Origin: Hyphomicrobiales bacterium | GTDB taxonomy: Bacteria > Pseudomonadota > Alphaproteobacteria > Rhizobiales > Rhizobiaceae | Direction of reading: 5' to 3' | Assembly: GCA_900469625.1 (NCBI GenBank) | Contig: UBXV01000029.1 | Location: 61,790-125,789 of the forward strand | Length of the DNA: 64,000 nucleotides | Shown: piece by piece, positions 8,503 to 19,769 of the stretch | How the letters are laid out: each line of letters opens with the position of its first letter | Position numbering within the stretch: position 1 is the first letter of the stretch | Made by a program: the position numbers and the translations under genes | The notes under the pieces: model-generated | The model's input: only the letters and a program-made list of their open reading frames with translations | Told to the model about the DNA's origin: nothing | The model's database searches: none

Positions 8503-9099
8503 ATGACGCAAAGCAATCACCGAACCGCCGACCATCCGATCGACACGATGTTCCTGAAACGCTGGTCGCCGCGTGCGTTCACCGAAGAGGAGATCGGCGA
8601 GCAGGAGCTGCTGTCGCTGCTCGAAGCCGCGCGCTGGGCGCCTTCTGCGAGCAACAACCAGCCGTGGCGGTTCGTCTATGCCCGTCGCGGCACCGGGCAT
8701 TTCGCACGCCTGCTGGATATCCTGCACGAGAGCAACCAGCGCTGGGCGAAACATGCCGCGGCACTGGTGATCGTCATCTCCAAGACACACAACCAGGCGG
8801 CTTCCGGCGAGATGCGGCCAGCCTACACCCATGCATTCGACACAGGGGCCGCCTGGCTCAGCCTGGCGCTGCAGACGACGGCTGCCGGCTGGCACGCGCA
8901 CGCCATGGCCGGCATCGACCGCGACAAGGCAATGAGCACGCTTGGCGTTCCAGAGTACCACCGGGTCGAGGCGGCCGTGGCGATCGGCCGGCTCGCAGAT
9001 CCCTCGACGCTTCCCGACGACCTGCGCGAGCGTGAGAAGCCGAGCCAGCGAAGGCCGCTCTCGGAACTCGCCTTCGAAGGTCGCTTCAAGGCGGAATAG
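8503..9099 (+). CDS. Nitroreductase family protein
   Basis: This 198-residue flavoprotein-type protein has the nitroreductase fold pattern: R-W-S-P-R-A-F at the N-terminus, followed by E-A-A-R-W-A-P-S-A-S-N-N-Q-P-W-R, the FMN-binding stretch. Members use NAD(P)H to reduce nitro groups, quinones or flavin substrates in the cytoplasm. The start at 8503 is set by AGAGG 7 bases upstream; a longer in-frame extension from 8350 lacks support. It diverges from the aldehyde dehydrogenase across 273 bases and ends against gyrB. The physiological substrate is unknown. Confidence 0.85.
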   Translation: MTQSNHRTADHPIDTMFLKRWSPRAFTEEEIGEQELLSLLEAARWAPSASNNQPWRFVYARRGTGHFARLLDILHESNQRWAKHAAALVIVISKTHNQAASGEMRPAYTHAFDTGAAWLSLALQTTAAGWHAHAMAGIDRDKAMSTLGVPEYHRVEAAVAIGRLADPSTLPDDLREREKPSQRRPLSELAFEGRFKAE

Positions 9100-9100
9100 A

Positions 9101-9135
9101 CAAAAAAGATCCCGGTGTCTTGCGGCACCGGGATC
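9101..9135 (-). terminator. Intrinsic terminator of gyrB
   Basis: GATCCCGGTG (9108-9117) and CACCGGGATC (9126-9135) form a perfect 10-bp stem with an 8-base loop. Read on the minus strand it is followed by a run of six T, so it ends leftward gyrB transcripts. On the plus strand the same hairpin directly follows the nitroreductase gene but lacks a T tract. Confidence 0.85.
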
Positions 9136-9159
9136 TCAAAAAGCCAGAACTGATCGCGA

Positions 9160-11667
<2,508 letters not shown>

Positions 11668-11730
11668 CTATAGAAAATTTGTCCACGGTTCCAAATCCCG
11701 GACCGCTTGCCGCGGCCGGAAAACAGCTGC

Positions 11731-12108
11731 TCATCCCCTGTCATTAGCAGGAAATGTGGCTTTTTCCAAAACATCTTCCAGGGCGCGGATGGTGTCGATG
11801 GATAAATCGCGGATTTGCCCGCTCAGGCGGTTGGCAAAGGCGGTATATTCCGGCGCCAGCCCCGACGTATCCAGCGTCACTTTCGGAGCCGACACATGGG
11901 CGATGCGGAACAATTCCTCGGCTTCGTCCCAGATGACATTGAAATAGCCGGCCACGCGTTGCAGGAAATCGAAGCTCGGCGCGCCGCGCTTTCCATGTTC
12001 CAGCGCCGAGAGATAGGCAGCCGACACGCCGATCGCCGCGGCCATCTGCTTCTGCGACACGCCCTTCTTGCGACGCAGATCCCGGACCACCGCACCAAAG
12101 GGGGTCAC
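11731..12108 (-). CDS. XRE-family helix-turn-helix regulator
   Basis: The 125-residue protein has an N-terminal Cro/C1-type helix-turn-helix (about residues 9-60, with Q-K-Q-M-A-A-A-I-G-V-S-A-A-Y-L-S) and a C-terminal half with no clear enzyme motif. It starts with GTG overlapping the stop of the Smr gene by 4 bases (GTGA), which implies translational coupling. It is the last gene of the mltA-Smr-XRE operon and lies just upstream of gyrB on the same strand. Its targets are unknown; autoregulation of the operon is the simplest guess. Confidence 0.85.
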   Translation of the reverse strand: MTPFGAVVRDLRRKKGVSQKQMAAAIGVSAAYLSALEHGKRGAPSFDFLQRVAGYFNVIWDEAEELFRIAHVSAPKVTLDTSGLAPEYTAFANRLSGQIRDLSIDTIRALEDVLEKATFPANDRG

Positions 12109-12671
12109 GGCGCGCTTCCCTTGCGGGCAAGGCGGACATAAAGCGCGCCCTCGCCGCCGTGATTGCGCGCCGCCGGCTCATAGCTCGAGATCAACGGCCG
12201 GAACTCCGGCAGCGAAAACCAGAGCGGCACGGCGCGCTTGAGCGCACCGTCGCTGCCGATCGATGTTCCCTTGCCGGTGATGACGAGAACATGGCGCAGC
12301 CCGCGTTCATGCGCCCTCAGGAGAAAATGCAAGAGGAAGCCATGGGCCTGGCTCTGGATCATGCCGTGCAGGTCGATGCGCGCTTCGAGCGCCAGGTGCC
12401 CCTTGGACAGCTTGCGCTTGACGGGCTTTTCCAAGGGGTAGTGGTGTCGGCCGTTCGAGGTGTTGCTGAGCGCAATTCCCTGCTGTTCTTCAGCAGTGCC
12501 AGCGGCGGGCGTTGCCTGCTTCTTTTGCGGCTCTTCCTTGGCCACGACAGGAACATCCTCGCCGAGGAACTCCCGCAATTCGTCGAGCCGGCCGGGCATG
12601 GGCCTTGCCGTGCGGGCAACTTTTCCCCACAGGATCCGCTCTTCCGGCGATAGCTTCTTGCCCCTAGCCAT
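12105..12671 (-). CDS. Smr domain protein
   Basis: The 188-residue protein ends in a Smr (MutS2-type) domain with D-L-H-G-M (about residue 107) and G-K-G-T (about 138). The linker before it is Lys- and Glu-rich. Smr domains have nuclease activity or RNA/DNA binding in studied cases, but this stand-alone form has no established function. The ATG at 12671 overlaps the end of mltA by 8 bases, and its stop overlaps the XRE gene, so all three are coupled. A longer in-frame extension into mltA has no ribosome binding site. Confidence 0.85.
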   Translation of the reverse strand: MARGKKLSPEERILWGKVARTARPMPGRLDELREFLGEDVPVVAKEEPQKKQATPAAGTAEEQQGIALSNTSNGRHHYPLEKPVKRKLSKGHLALEARIDLHGMIQSQAHGFLLHFLLRAHERGLRHVLVITGKGTSIGSDGALKRAVPLWFSLPEFRPLISSYEPAARNHGGEGALYVRLARKGSAP

Positions 12672-13770
12672 TGCCGTATCTTGCCGCGGCAGCGCTGGGA
12701 ATGAAGATGTAGAAATCGGCTTCGTTGCGAACCGCACCGGCAAGCTCGCCGGCCAGCTCACCCGATCCGGTGAAGATATCGCCGCGCGCCGGGCCGACGA
12801 TCGCCGATCCGGTATCGAGCGCCAGCATCAGGCGGCGAAACGGCTCGCCGGCATCGAGGCGCGTCAGGCTGTCGCTTGAGATAAAAAATGGCACGCCGAA
12901 GGTATGGATCAGCCGGTCGACGGCAAGAGAGCGTCCCGGCTCCAGCGAAACCTTGGCTGCTGCGACCGGTCCCAGCCGTTCGTCCTGCACGTCGGCTTCG
13001 CGGAAGAAGATGAAGGATCGATTGTGCCAGAGCACCTCGTCGACCTGATCCGGATTTGCGGCGAGCCAGGCGCGAATGCTCATCATGGAGACGGTGCCGG
13101 CATCGATCTCGCCGCGATCGATCAAAAGCTTGCCGATCGGCGAAAAGTAATGCCCGGTCTTGGCGGCATAGGTGATGCGCCGGCGCGAACCGTCGGGATA
13201 GACGAGCCGCGCGGCTCCCTGGACGTGAACGAAGAAAACGTCGACCTTGGATTTCGCATAGGCGATCTCCAGACCGCGCCCGGCCAGGAAGCCCTTTTCG
13301 ATCGCCGGCCGGTCGGGATACTCGCCGACCACGCCGTCATGCATCCGGCCGAAGGCGAAATAGGGATCCATATCCGGCGGCCGATTGGTGTCGTCGACAT
13401 CGACGAGATCGATCGGGCGCCGGTAGATCGGATAGCGGAAGATCTCATCGGCGACCGACTGCACTTCGATCTCGGGCTCGTAGAACGCGGTGACGAAACC
13501 GGTCCCACCCGTTTCCGGCCGGATCCTGAAAGCAACGAAGTGCTGTTCGAAGAAGGCTCGCGCCGCCTCGGCACCAGCCACCGGCGCACCGGCCGCGGCA
13601 AGCGCGGGCATCAAATCGTCGACGGAAACGCCGAGCGAACCGGTGCGATAGGGCTTTGCGGTCGAGACGTGGTGATGACAGCGACGCAGCGCCTCGATCA
13701 CCGCGGTCGGATCATCGTCCTGCCACCCCGGCAACTCGGAAAAGGTGACAGGCTCTAGTCGAAGCGTCAT
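12664..13770 (-). CDS. mltA: Membrane-bound lytic murein transglycosylase A (MltA)
   Basis: The 368-residue protein has the MltA domain (about residues 90-260, including V-D-V-F-F-V-H-V-Q-G) and a C-terminal 3D domain (M-L-A-L-D-T-G-S-A-I-V-G-P-A-R-G-D) that holds the catalytic Asp. MltA cleaves peptidoglycan glycan strands and forms 1,6-anhydro-muramyl ends. No signal peptide or lipobox is visible at this start, which is odd for a periplasmic enzyme; this needs an alternative start or another export route. It follows the Tim44-like gene by 15 bases, which suggests one leftward operon. Confidence 0.9.
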   Translation of the reverse strand: MTLRLEPVTFSELPGWQDDDPTAVIEALRRCHHHVSTAKPYRTGSLGVSVDDLMPALAAAGAPVAGAEAARAFFEQHFVAFRIRPETGGTGFVTAFYEPEIEVQSVADEIFRYPIYRRPIDLVDVDDTNRPPDMDPYFAFGRMHDGVVGEYPDRPAIEKGFLAGRGLEIAYAKSKVDVFFVHVQGAARLVYPDGSRRRITYAAKTGHYFSPIGKLLIDRGEIDAGTVSMMSIRAWLAANPDQVDEVLWHNRSFIFFREADVQDERLGPVAAAKVSLEPGRSLAVDRLIHTFGVPFFISSDSLTRLDAGEPFRRLMLALDTGSAIVGPARGDIFTGSGELAGELAGAVRNEADFYIFIPSAAAARYGNG

Positions 13771-13785
13771 GGTCGCTCTTTCCGA

Positions 13786-14490
13786 TCAGTTTTCGGATTC
13801 GGTCGCGATCAGCTTCCAGTTCGGATCACGCGAGCGAATGTCGCGCGAGAAAGTCCAGAGATCGTTGACTTCCGCCACCGACTCCGCGTCGCCATCGATC
13901 ACGGCACCCTGCTTGTCGTAGGTCGCCGAGATCAACTGGCTGACGATCCGCACCGTGATGTTTTCTTCGCTGTCCTTGACTTCGGCGTGGACGATGTCGG
14001 CCTTCTCGATGCCGACGAAGGTGGACTTCACCACTTCGCCCTTGCGCTCGCGCTCGGCGATCGCCGCATCGAAGCCCTCGTAGACTTCACGCGACAGCAG
14101 ATTCTTCAGCGTCTTGCGATCACCGTCGGCAAAAGCCATGACGATCATCTCGTAGGCCATCTTGGCACCGTTGACGAACTCCTTCGGATCGAAGCCGGTG
14201 TCGGCATCGGTCAGCGAACGGAGTTGATCGTTCAGCGGCGTGCCCACCTTGGCGAAGGCATCGATCGCGGCGTAGCGCGCCGAATCGTCTTCCACATTGT
14301 CCCGGCGCGGCAATTGCACGACCTTGCCATTGTCGGCCTTTTCGGGCCCCTGGCTCATGTCGCGCGGCGAATAGGGATCAAACGGTGGCCGCTCGCTGCC
14401 GGTCCGGCGTCCGAGAACGCTGCGCAACTGCAGAAAAATGACCACTGCGGCGATCAAGAAAAAAAACGTGATGAAGTCGAAAGAGCCCAT
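13786..14490 (-). CDS. Tim44/TimA domain membrane-anchored protein
   Basis: This 234-residue protein has one N-terminal membrane segment (about residues 4-23, F-D-F-I-T-F-F-F-L-I-A-A-V-V-I-F) and a C-terminal Tim44-like domain (about 85-230). In mitochondria Tim44 tethers Hsp70 to the import channel. Bacterial homologues are conserved in alphaproteobacteria but their role is not settled. I prefer the ATG at 14490 to the GTG two codons upstream. It is the first gene of the mltA operon and diverges from fxsA. Confidence 0.85.
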   Translation of the reverse strand: MGSFDFITFFFLIAAVVIFLQLRSVLGRRTGSERPPFDPYSPRDMSQGPEKADNGKVVQLPRRDNVEDDSARYAAIDAFAKVGTPLNDQLRSLTDADTGFDPKEFVNGAKMAYEMIVMAFADGDRKTLKNLLSREVYEGFDAAIAERERKGEVVKSTFVGIEKADIVHAEVKDSEENITVRIVSQLISATYDKQGAVIDGDAESVAEVNDLWTFSRDIRSRDPNWKLIATESEN

Positions 14491-14620
14491 TTCCACCTGA
14501 AACCGCTGTTAGAATTTCTCGTAGCTATTCCATATAGTCCGCAAGGATAGATCATTCAAATCGCGTTGTCGCACCCTTAGATCGGTGGCGACGACGCAAA
14601 GACCCTTTCAGGCACCGCCA

Positions 14621-15127
14621 ATGCGTTCATTGTTCATACCCCTGGTCATTCTGGGACTGCCCCTCGCCGAGATTGCCGGCTTCGTCATCGTCGGTCGCGA
14701 AATTGGCCTGGGCATGACGCTGCTGCTCGTTTTGCTCAGCGCTATCGCCGGGGTCGTCCTGCTTCGCGTCCAGGGTTTCGCCGTCATCAGGCGCGTGCAG
14801 GAAGCAACGCACACGGGCAGCGACCCCGGTCGCGAGGTGCTCGGCGGCGCCTTGATGTTCGTCGCGGCGCTGCTGCTGATCGTGCCCGGCTTCATCAGCG
14901 ACCTCTTCGGCCTGCTTCTATTCCTGCCACCCGTCCGTCTGGCGGTTGCCGGCTACCTCAGGTCGAAGATGACGGTCGTGACCGCCGCATCGGGCCAGGC
15001 CTGGCGCGGACCGAGCCAACGGCCTGAAGAGCGTGCCCGACCACAGGTCATCGACCTTGGCGAAGGCGAGTTCTCGAGGACCGACGACGACGAAGCCAAC
15101 CCGCCCGAAGAGCGCCGTTGGCAATAG
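14621..15127 (+). CDS. fxsA: FxsA family membrane protein
   Basis: The 168-residue protein has three or four hydrophobic segments in its first 110 residues, then a charged cytoplasmic tail rich in Arg, Glu and Asp. It matches FxsA, which in E. coli relieves phage T7 exclusion by the F plasmid when overproduced; the native role is unknown. The ATG at 14621 begins M-R-S-L-F-I-P-L-V-I-L-G, the usual start for the family. The upstream in-frame GTG would add 12 unconserved residues. The gene lies 81 bases before secB. Confidence 0.85.
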   Translation: MRSLFIPLVILGLPLAEIAGFVIVGREIGLGMTLLLVLLSAIAGVVLLRVQGFAVIRRVQEATHTGSDPGREVLGGALMFVAALLLIVPGFISDLFGLLLFLPPVRLAVAGYLRSKMTVVTAASGQAWRGPSQRPEERARPQVIDLGEGEFSRTDDDEANPPEERRWQ

Positions 15128-15208
15128 CAAGCGCCTGTGGCGCAGGGTTGTAAGCCCTATGACGAAATGCTAGATGGCCTCACCCAATTCGAAGTCGAGG
15201 AAACCCTT

Positions 15209-15706
15209 ATGACGACTGATACCGCATCCAACGGCAACGGCAGCGCGCAGCAGAGCCCGTCGCTCAACATCCTCGCCCAGTATGTCAAGGATCTCTCCTT
15301 CGAGAACCCGGGCGCACCGCGTTCGCTGCAGGCTCGTGACAATGCGCCTTCGATCAACATCAACGTCAATGTCAACGCCAACCCGCTGGCCGAGAACGAC
15401 TTCGACGTTCTCCTGTCGCTGAACGCGGAAGCCAAGGACGGCGAGCGCGTTCTGTTCAACGTCGAGCTCTCCTATGGCGGCGTTTTCCGTGTTGCCGGCT
15501 TCCCGCAGGAACACATGCTGCCGCTGCTCTTCATCGAGTGCCCGCGCCTGCTGTTCCCGTTCGCGCGCCAGATCGTTGCCGACGCGACCCGCAACGGCGG
15601 TTTCCCGCCGCTGATGATCGACCCGATCGATTTCGCCCAGATGTTCGCCCAGCGCATGGCCGAAGAAAAGGTCCGCTCGCAGGTGACCAACGAGACGGCC
15701 AACTGA
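15209..15706 (+). CDS. secB: Protein-export chaperone SecB
   Basis: The 165-residue protein is full-length SecB, which binds unfolded preproteins as a tetramer and passes them to SecA. Conserved features include the SecB core from about residue 20 to 150, with V-E-L-S-Y-G-G-V-F and [11 protein letters not shown]. The start at 15209 is fixed by GAGGAA 7 bases upstream. The gene converges on dnaQ through a shared bidirectional terminator. Confidence 0.95.
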   Translation: MTTDTASNGNGSAQQSPSLNILAQYVKDLSFENPGAPRSLQARDNAPSININVNVNANPLAENDFDVLLSLNAEAKDGERVLFNVELSYGGVFRVAGFPQEHMLPLLFIECPRLLFPFARQIVADATRNGGFPPLMIDPIDFAQMFAQRMAEEKVRSQVTNETAN

Positions 15707-15734
15707 TCTCCATCCAGTTGGGATCGAATTCAGG

Positions 15735-15762
15735 AAAAAGCCCGGTTGAACCGGGCTTTTTT
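15735..15762. terminator. Bidirectional intrinsic terminator between secB and dnaQ
   Basis: AGCCCGG (15739-15745) and CCGGGCT (15751-15757) form a stem with a 5-base loop, flanked by five A on the left and six T on the right. It can therefore terminate secB rightward and dnaQ leftward. Confidence 0.9.
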
Positions 15763-16469
15763 CATTTCTGCAGATCGTACTTGGCCCAGATCGCCTTGGC
15801 GCCCATCTTGGCCACCAGCGCAGCGTGCGCCGCCTCGTCGGCTTCCGACAGCCGGTTCGGCAAGGGCCGCGGGCGTTGCGCGACGGCGATCGGCGCATCG
15901 TCGTGTTCGACGACCTGCCCTTGCGCGCTGTTATTCGACACCAGACCGAGCGCGGCCTGACGCCCCCCGAGCATCTCGATATAGACTTCGGCAAGAAGCT
16001 CGGAGTCTAGAAGCGCGCCGTGCTTGGCGCGATGTGAGTTGTCGATACCGTAGCGACGGCAGAGCGCATCGAGCGAGTTCGGGCCCATCGGATTTTTGCG
16101 CCGGGCAAGAGCCAGCGTGTCCGTCACCCTTTCGCCCGCAATGGCCGGCAATCCGATGCGGGCAAACTCGGCATTGATGAAGCCCATGTCGAAGGTGGCA
16201 TTGTGTGCCACCCAGCGGGCGTCGCCGAAGAAATCGAGGATCTGCTGGGCGACGTCGGCGAAAGGCGGCTTGTCTTTCAGGAACTCGTCGGTGATGCCGT
16301 GAATGGCAAGAGCATCAGGATGGACCTTGCGATTGCCCGGATTGACGAAAATATGCAGCGTGCGGCCAGTCGGAAACTGATTTTCCAGCTCGACGCCACC
16401 GATTTCAATCACCCTGTCCTCGCGATTGTCGAGGCCGGTGGTTTCCGTATCGAAGATGATCTCACGCAT
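15762..16469 (-). CDS. dnaQ: DNA polymerase III epsilon subunit (3'-5' proofreading exonuclease)
   Basis: The 235-residue protein has the DEDDh exonuclease motifs: F-D-T-E-T-T-G (ExoI, residues 6-12), H-N-A-T-F-D-M-G-F (ExoII) and H-x-A-x-x-D in [10 protein letters not shown] (ExoIII). It proofreads for the replicative polymerase. The start at 16469 overlaps the 3' end of coaE by 8 bases, so it is the last gene of the coupled maf-aroE-coaE-dnaQ operon. The C-terminal tail probably contacts the alpha subunit. Confidence 0.95.
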   Translation of the reverse strand: MREIIFDTETTGLDNREDRVIEIGGVELENQFPTGRTLHIFVNPGNRKVHPDALAIHGITDEFLKDKPPFADVAQQILDFFGDARWVAHNATFDMGFINAEFARIGLPAIAGERVTDTLALARRKNPMGPNSLDALCRRYGIDNSHRAKHGALLDSELLAEVYIEMLGGRQAALGLVSNNSAQGQVVEHDDAPIAVAQRPRPLPNRLSEADEAAHAALVAKMGAKAIWAKYDLQK

Positions 16470-17061
16470 CGGGCGCTCCATTGACGGTGAGATCGTCGAC
16501 GATCGCCCTCACCTGTTGGCGTGTGTTGTCGAAAGTGTCGCTGGTATCGATTACGTAATCAGCGCGTTCACGCTTCTGACTGTCCGGCACCTGACGCGCC
16601 AGGATCATAGCAAATTTCTCTTCGGTCATGCCCGGGCGTTTCATCGCCCGTTCCCTTTGAATGTCCGGTGCGCAGCTGACGACGACAACCCGGTCGACGC
16701 GCGCCTCGGCTCCCGTTTCGAACAGGAGCGGAATATCGAGAACCACGAAAGGCGCGCCGGCGGCAATATTGCCGTCGAGGAACGCGCGCTCCTTCTGCCG
16801 AACGAGCGGATGCACGATCGCCTCCAGTTCGCGCAACCTTTCCGGTGTCGCCAGCAACTGTCGGGACAACTCGGCCCGATCGATGATGCCATCCCGTGCC
16901 GTGCCAGGAAAGGCCGCCTCGACGGGGGCGACCGCTTCGCCGCGATAAAGCGCGTGCACGACTTCATCGGCGTCGTTGACCGGAACGCCGAGGTCACGGA
17001 ACATCTGTGCCGCGGTCGACTTGCCCATGGCGATGGATCCGGTCAGGCCGACGATCATCAT
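16462..17061 (-). CDS. coaE: Dephospho-CoA kinase
   Basis: The 199-residue enzyme phosphorylates dephospho-CoA in the last step of coenzyme A synthesis. It has the P-loop [12 protein letters not shown] at residues 5-16 and the conserved D-A-D-E-V-V-H segment. The first ATG (17061) overlaps the aroE stop (ATGA), and a second ATG follows directly. Both neighbours overlap it, so expression is coupled to aroE and dnaQ. Confidence 0.95.
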   Translation of the reverse strand: MMIVGLTGSIAMGKSTAAQMFRDLGVPVNDADEVVHALYRGEAVAPVEAAFPGTARDGIIDRAELSRQLLATPERLRELEAIVHPLVRQKERAFLDGNIAAGAPFVVLDIPLLFETGAEARVDRVVVVSCAPDIQRERAMKRPGMTEEKFAMILARQVPDSQKRERADYVIDTSDTFDNTRQQVRAIVDDLTVNGAPDA

Positions 17062-17918
17062 GCGTGCGCTCCCATGTCGTCGATGACGAGTTGCCGGAGA
17101 TGTTCGTCGACGACGGGCCGGCGGCCGAACCACAGCTCGAAACCCGGCGCTGCCTGATGCAGCAACATGCCGAGCCCATCGACGATGGCGAAGCCCTGTT
17201 CTTCCGCCTGGCGAAGCATCGGCGTCTTCAGCGGGACATAGACGATATCGGTCACGACGGCATTTCCGGCCATCACGCTGAAATCGATCTGCGGCGCATC
17301 CTGGCCATCCATGCCGAGAGACGTAGTGTTGATGAACAGGCCGGCGCCCGCCATGACGTCAGCCAGTGCCTCCATCGGATGGGCGTGCACGGCCGATCCG
17401 AAGCGGTCGGACAATTCCTCAGCTCTTGCCACCGTGCGATTGACCACATGGATCGTCTTGATGCCACGATCGCGCACGGCCTGGATGACGGCACGGCTGG
17501 CGCCGCCGGCACCAAGGACGACCGCGGTCGAACACTGGTCCCAACCATCGGCGCGCTCGTCGAGATTGGCGACGAACCCTTGGCCGTCCGTGTTGGTGGC
17601 GTGAACTTCTCCGCCCTCGAGCCATAGCGTGTTGGCAGCGCCGAGCTCCAGACAGAGCTCATCCGGACGATCCGCCAGACGGTGGGCCACTTCCTTGTGC
17701 GGGATGGTGACATTGCCGCCGCAGAAGCCCGATGTGCCCTGCTTCAGCGCGGCGACGAAGGCTGAAAAGTCTTCCGGCTTGACCTCATGCGCGCGGTAGC
17801 TGCCCTCTATTCCGAGCTGCTTCAGCCAGTAGCCATGGATCAGCGGCGACCTCGAATGCTTCACCGGATAGCCGGTGACGAAGGCGTGGTTAACAAATGT
17901 TTCACGTGAATCACGCAT
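17058..17918 (-). CDS. aroE: Shikimate dehydrogenase
   Basis: The 286-residue enzyme reduces 3-dehydroshikimate to shikimate with NADPH in aromatic amino acid synthesis. It shows the substrate loop S-R-S-P-L-I-H (about residues 22-28), the catalytic Lys in T-I-P-H-K-E, and G-A-G-G-A-S-R for NADPH binding. The start overlaps maf by 8 bases. The first codons contain a parS-like site read as D-S-R-E-T, and the family core begins only after it (A-F-V-T-G-Y-P-V). The N-terminal residues are probably tolerated additions. Confidence 0.95.
   Translation of the reverse strand: MRDSRETFVNHAFVTGYPVKHSRSPLIHGYWLKQLGIEGSYRAHEVKPEDFSAFVAALKQGTSGFCGGNVTIPHKEVAHRLADRPDELCLELGAANTLWLEGGEVHATNTDGQGFVANLDERADGWDQCSTAVVLGAGGASRAVIQAVRDRGIKTIHVVNRTVARAEELSDRFGSAVHAHPMEALADVMAGAGLFINTTSLGMDGQDAPQIDFSVMAGNAVVTDIVYVPLKTPMLRQAEEQGFAIVDGLGMLLHQAAPGFELWFGRRPVVDEHLRQLVIDDMGAHA
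17898..17913. other. parS-like site (one mismatch) in the aroE start region
   Basis: TGTTTCACGTGAATCA matches the alphaproteobacterial parS consensus TGTTTCACGTGAAACA at 15 of 16 positions. The single change creates a GANTC methylation site on the complementary reading. It lies within aroE codons 3-8, about 1.5 kb from the probable origin. Confidence 0.7.
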
Positions 17919-18513
17919 CGATCGTTTCCAATTCCCGAAGTTTTGCGAGCAGCGGCAGCATCGGAAGACCGAGAATGGTGAAGTAGTCGCCCTCGATCTT
18001 TTCGAACAGCTGGATGCCCTCGCCCTCCAGCTGGTAGGCGCCGACGCTCGACAGTGCCTTCTCTCCGACGCGCTGCAGATGGCGATCGACGAAATCCTGC
18101 GTCAACGGGCGCACCGACATCTGTGCCGACGAGACATGGCGCCAAAGCACCTCGCCACCCCGCACGAGAACGATCGCGCTGTTGAGGCTATGCGTCTTGC
18201 CGGATAAGGACAGGAGATGTTGTGCGGCTTCCACCATGTCTTTCGGCTTGTGATAGACGCGCTGACCGAGCGACATCGTCTGATCCGAACCGATCACCAG
18301 CGCGCCGGGAATGTGCCTGGCGACATCCCGTGCCTTGGCTTCGGCGAGACTGAGCGCGACGTCTTCGGGAGAAGCACCCCGCTCCTCGAGCGGCTTTTCC
18401 AGCGCCCGCTCGTCGATCTCGGCAGCGCGGGCGGCAAATACCAGCCCTGCATTTTCCAGAAGAGCGCGACGGAACGGGCTTGCCGAAGCCAGGACGAGTG
18501 AAGCTGTCATCAT
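17911..18513 (-). CDS. maf: Maf-family nucleoside triphosphate pyrophosphatase
   Basis: The 200-residue protein has the Maf signature L-A-S-A-S-P-F-R-R near the N-terminus, E-K-A/A-E-A-K-A and the catalytic Asp in G-S-D-Q-T. Maf proteins hydrolyse modified or canonical nucleotides to monophosphates and in some bacteria affect septation. It is the first gene of a leftward operon whose next member, aroE, overlaps it. The kinase-like DUF299 gene ends 28 bases upstream and may be part of the same transcript. Confidence 0.92.
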   Translation of the reverse strand: MMTASLVLASASPFRRALLENAGLVFAARAAEIDERALEKPLEERGASPEDVALSLAEAKARDVARHIPGALVIGSDQTMSLGQRVYHKPKDMVEAAQHLLSLSGKTHSLNSAIVLVRGGEVLWRHVSSAQMSVRPLTQDFVDRHLQRVGEKALSSVGAYQLEGEGIQLFEKIEGDYFTILGLPMLPLLAKLRELETIDA

Positions 18514-18541
18514 CTAAGTTCCCGAATTGTTCGGATTCGCT

Positions 18542-19363
18542 CTATCGCAGCCTCGGACGCAGGGCAACAATGGCCGCTGCGGTTTCCTCGATCGAACGGC
18601 GGGTGACGTCGATCAGCGGCCAATTGTTGCGCGCGCAGAGCGCGCGGGCATATTTGAGCTCTTCGGCGATGGCGGCGCGATCGGTATATTGATCACCGTG
18701 AAAGCCTTGCGTGGTTCCGAGCACCCGGTGCTGGCGCACCTGGGAAATCCGATCGGCGGTCGCGATCAAGCCGACGACCAGGGGTTTTGTCGCCGCCATC
18801 AACCGCTCGGGAAGCGGCACGCCGGGAACGATCGGTATGTTGGCGGTCTTGATGCCGCGGTTGGCGAGATAGATGGATGTCGGCGTTTTTGATGTTCGGC
18901 TGATGCCGATCAACACCACGTCGGCGTCATCGAAATCGACCGGCAACTGCCCGTCGTCGTGATCCATGGTGAAATTCAAGGCGTCGATCCGAGCGAAGTA
19001 GTCGGCATCCATCACGTGTTGCGCACCCGAACGGCGTCTGGATGGCGAACCGAGATAAGACTGGAAGAGCTCGATGATGGGATCCAGGACGGAAACGCAG
19101 GGCACGCCCATTTCGCGGCAGCGCTGGTCGATGATCCCGGCAAGCTCACGATCGACGATCGTATAGAGTACGATCCCCGGCGCGCCATCGATGGCATCGA
19201 GAACCTGCAGCAACTGACGGCGATTGCGGATCAGCGGATAGACATGCTCCAGCGCATGCGACGCCTGGAATTGAGCCGCTGCAGCCCGCCCGGCGGCGAT
19301 CAAGGTTTCCCCCGTCGAATCGGAGATCAGATGCAGGTGGAAGTAGTTTTTCTTGTTCTCCAC
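18542..19363 (-). CDS. DUF299 pyruvate,phosphate dikinase / PEP synthase regulatory protein
   Basis: The 273-residue protein is a member of the DUF299 family of bifunctional Ser/Thr kinase and Pi-dependent pyrophosphorylase that inactivates and reactivates pyruvate,phosphate dikinase or PEP synthase. The P-loop-like [11 protein letters not shown] is at about residues 153-163. The start is GTG, with GGAGA 5 bases away. In Caulobacter and Sinorhizobium a homologue sits at the edge of the chromosomal origin, as here. The partner enzyme is not in the window. Confidence 0.92.
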   Translation of the reverse strand: MENKKNYFHLHLISDSTGETLIAAGRAAAAQFQASHALEHVYPLIRNRRQLLQVLDAIDGAPGIVLYTIVDRELAGIIDQRCREMGVPCVSVLDPIIELFQSYLGSPSRRRSGAQHVMDADYFARIDALNFTMDHDDGQLPVDFDDADVVLIGISRTSKTPTSIYLANRGIKTANIPIVPGVPLPERLMAATKPLVVGLIATADRISQVRQHRVLGTTQGFHGDQYTDRAAIAEELKYARALCARNNWPLIDVTRRSIEETAAAIVALRPRLR

Positions 19364-19769
19364 GCTATTCTCCGGGTGCTGTTGATAAACCGGGATAAAA
19401 ACGCCCGGCGACGCCAGGCAGGCTCGGTGGACGGGAAAACTCCCGACTTATTCACAATTTGCCCAACGCCGAAGAATGCTTCGCGGAGCTTGTGGACAAG
19501 ACTCATGGAGATGACAAAGTGTCACGTGTTTAGACCGGTTGTCCACAGATATGCGCGCTTTTTCGATCACCGCAATCATATGATTTCCATCGATTTTTCG
19601 GACTTATCCACGAAGCGCGGGGCCAAGCGCCAATCTGCCTCCCGCGCGGCTCCGTCGGATCGGGCGGTCGTGGATGAAGTGTGGTCAGCTTTTAATCCTT
19701 GATACCCACCGACTCTAAGAAATAGAAAGAGTCTAAATACCTTTGTTTATTTATTGGGAGAGACCATTC
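19364..19769. other. oriC: Probable chromosomal replication origin (oriC)
   Basis: This 406-base gap lies between the DUF299 gene and hemE, the known origin location in Caulobacter and Sinorhizobium. It holds one exact DnaA-box match, TTATTCACA (19448-19456). Three one-mismatch boxes follow: TTGTCCACA on the minus strand (19491-19499) and on the plus strand (19539-19547), and TTATCCACG (19604-19612). GANTC sites occur at 19500, 19711 and 19729; the last two are the arms of an inverted repeat (GACTCT/AGAGTC, 19711-19733). An AT-rich stretch beginning within this repeat and ending near 19757 is the best candidate for the unwinding element. Flanking genes read away from it. Confidence 0.85.

Noticed and set aside
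19523..19528. CACGTG inside the probable origin as a parS site
   Set aside because: Only the 6-base centre matches; the flanks lack the TTT/AAA arms needed for ParB.
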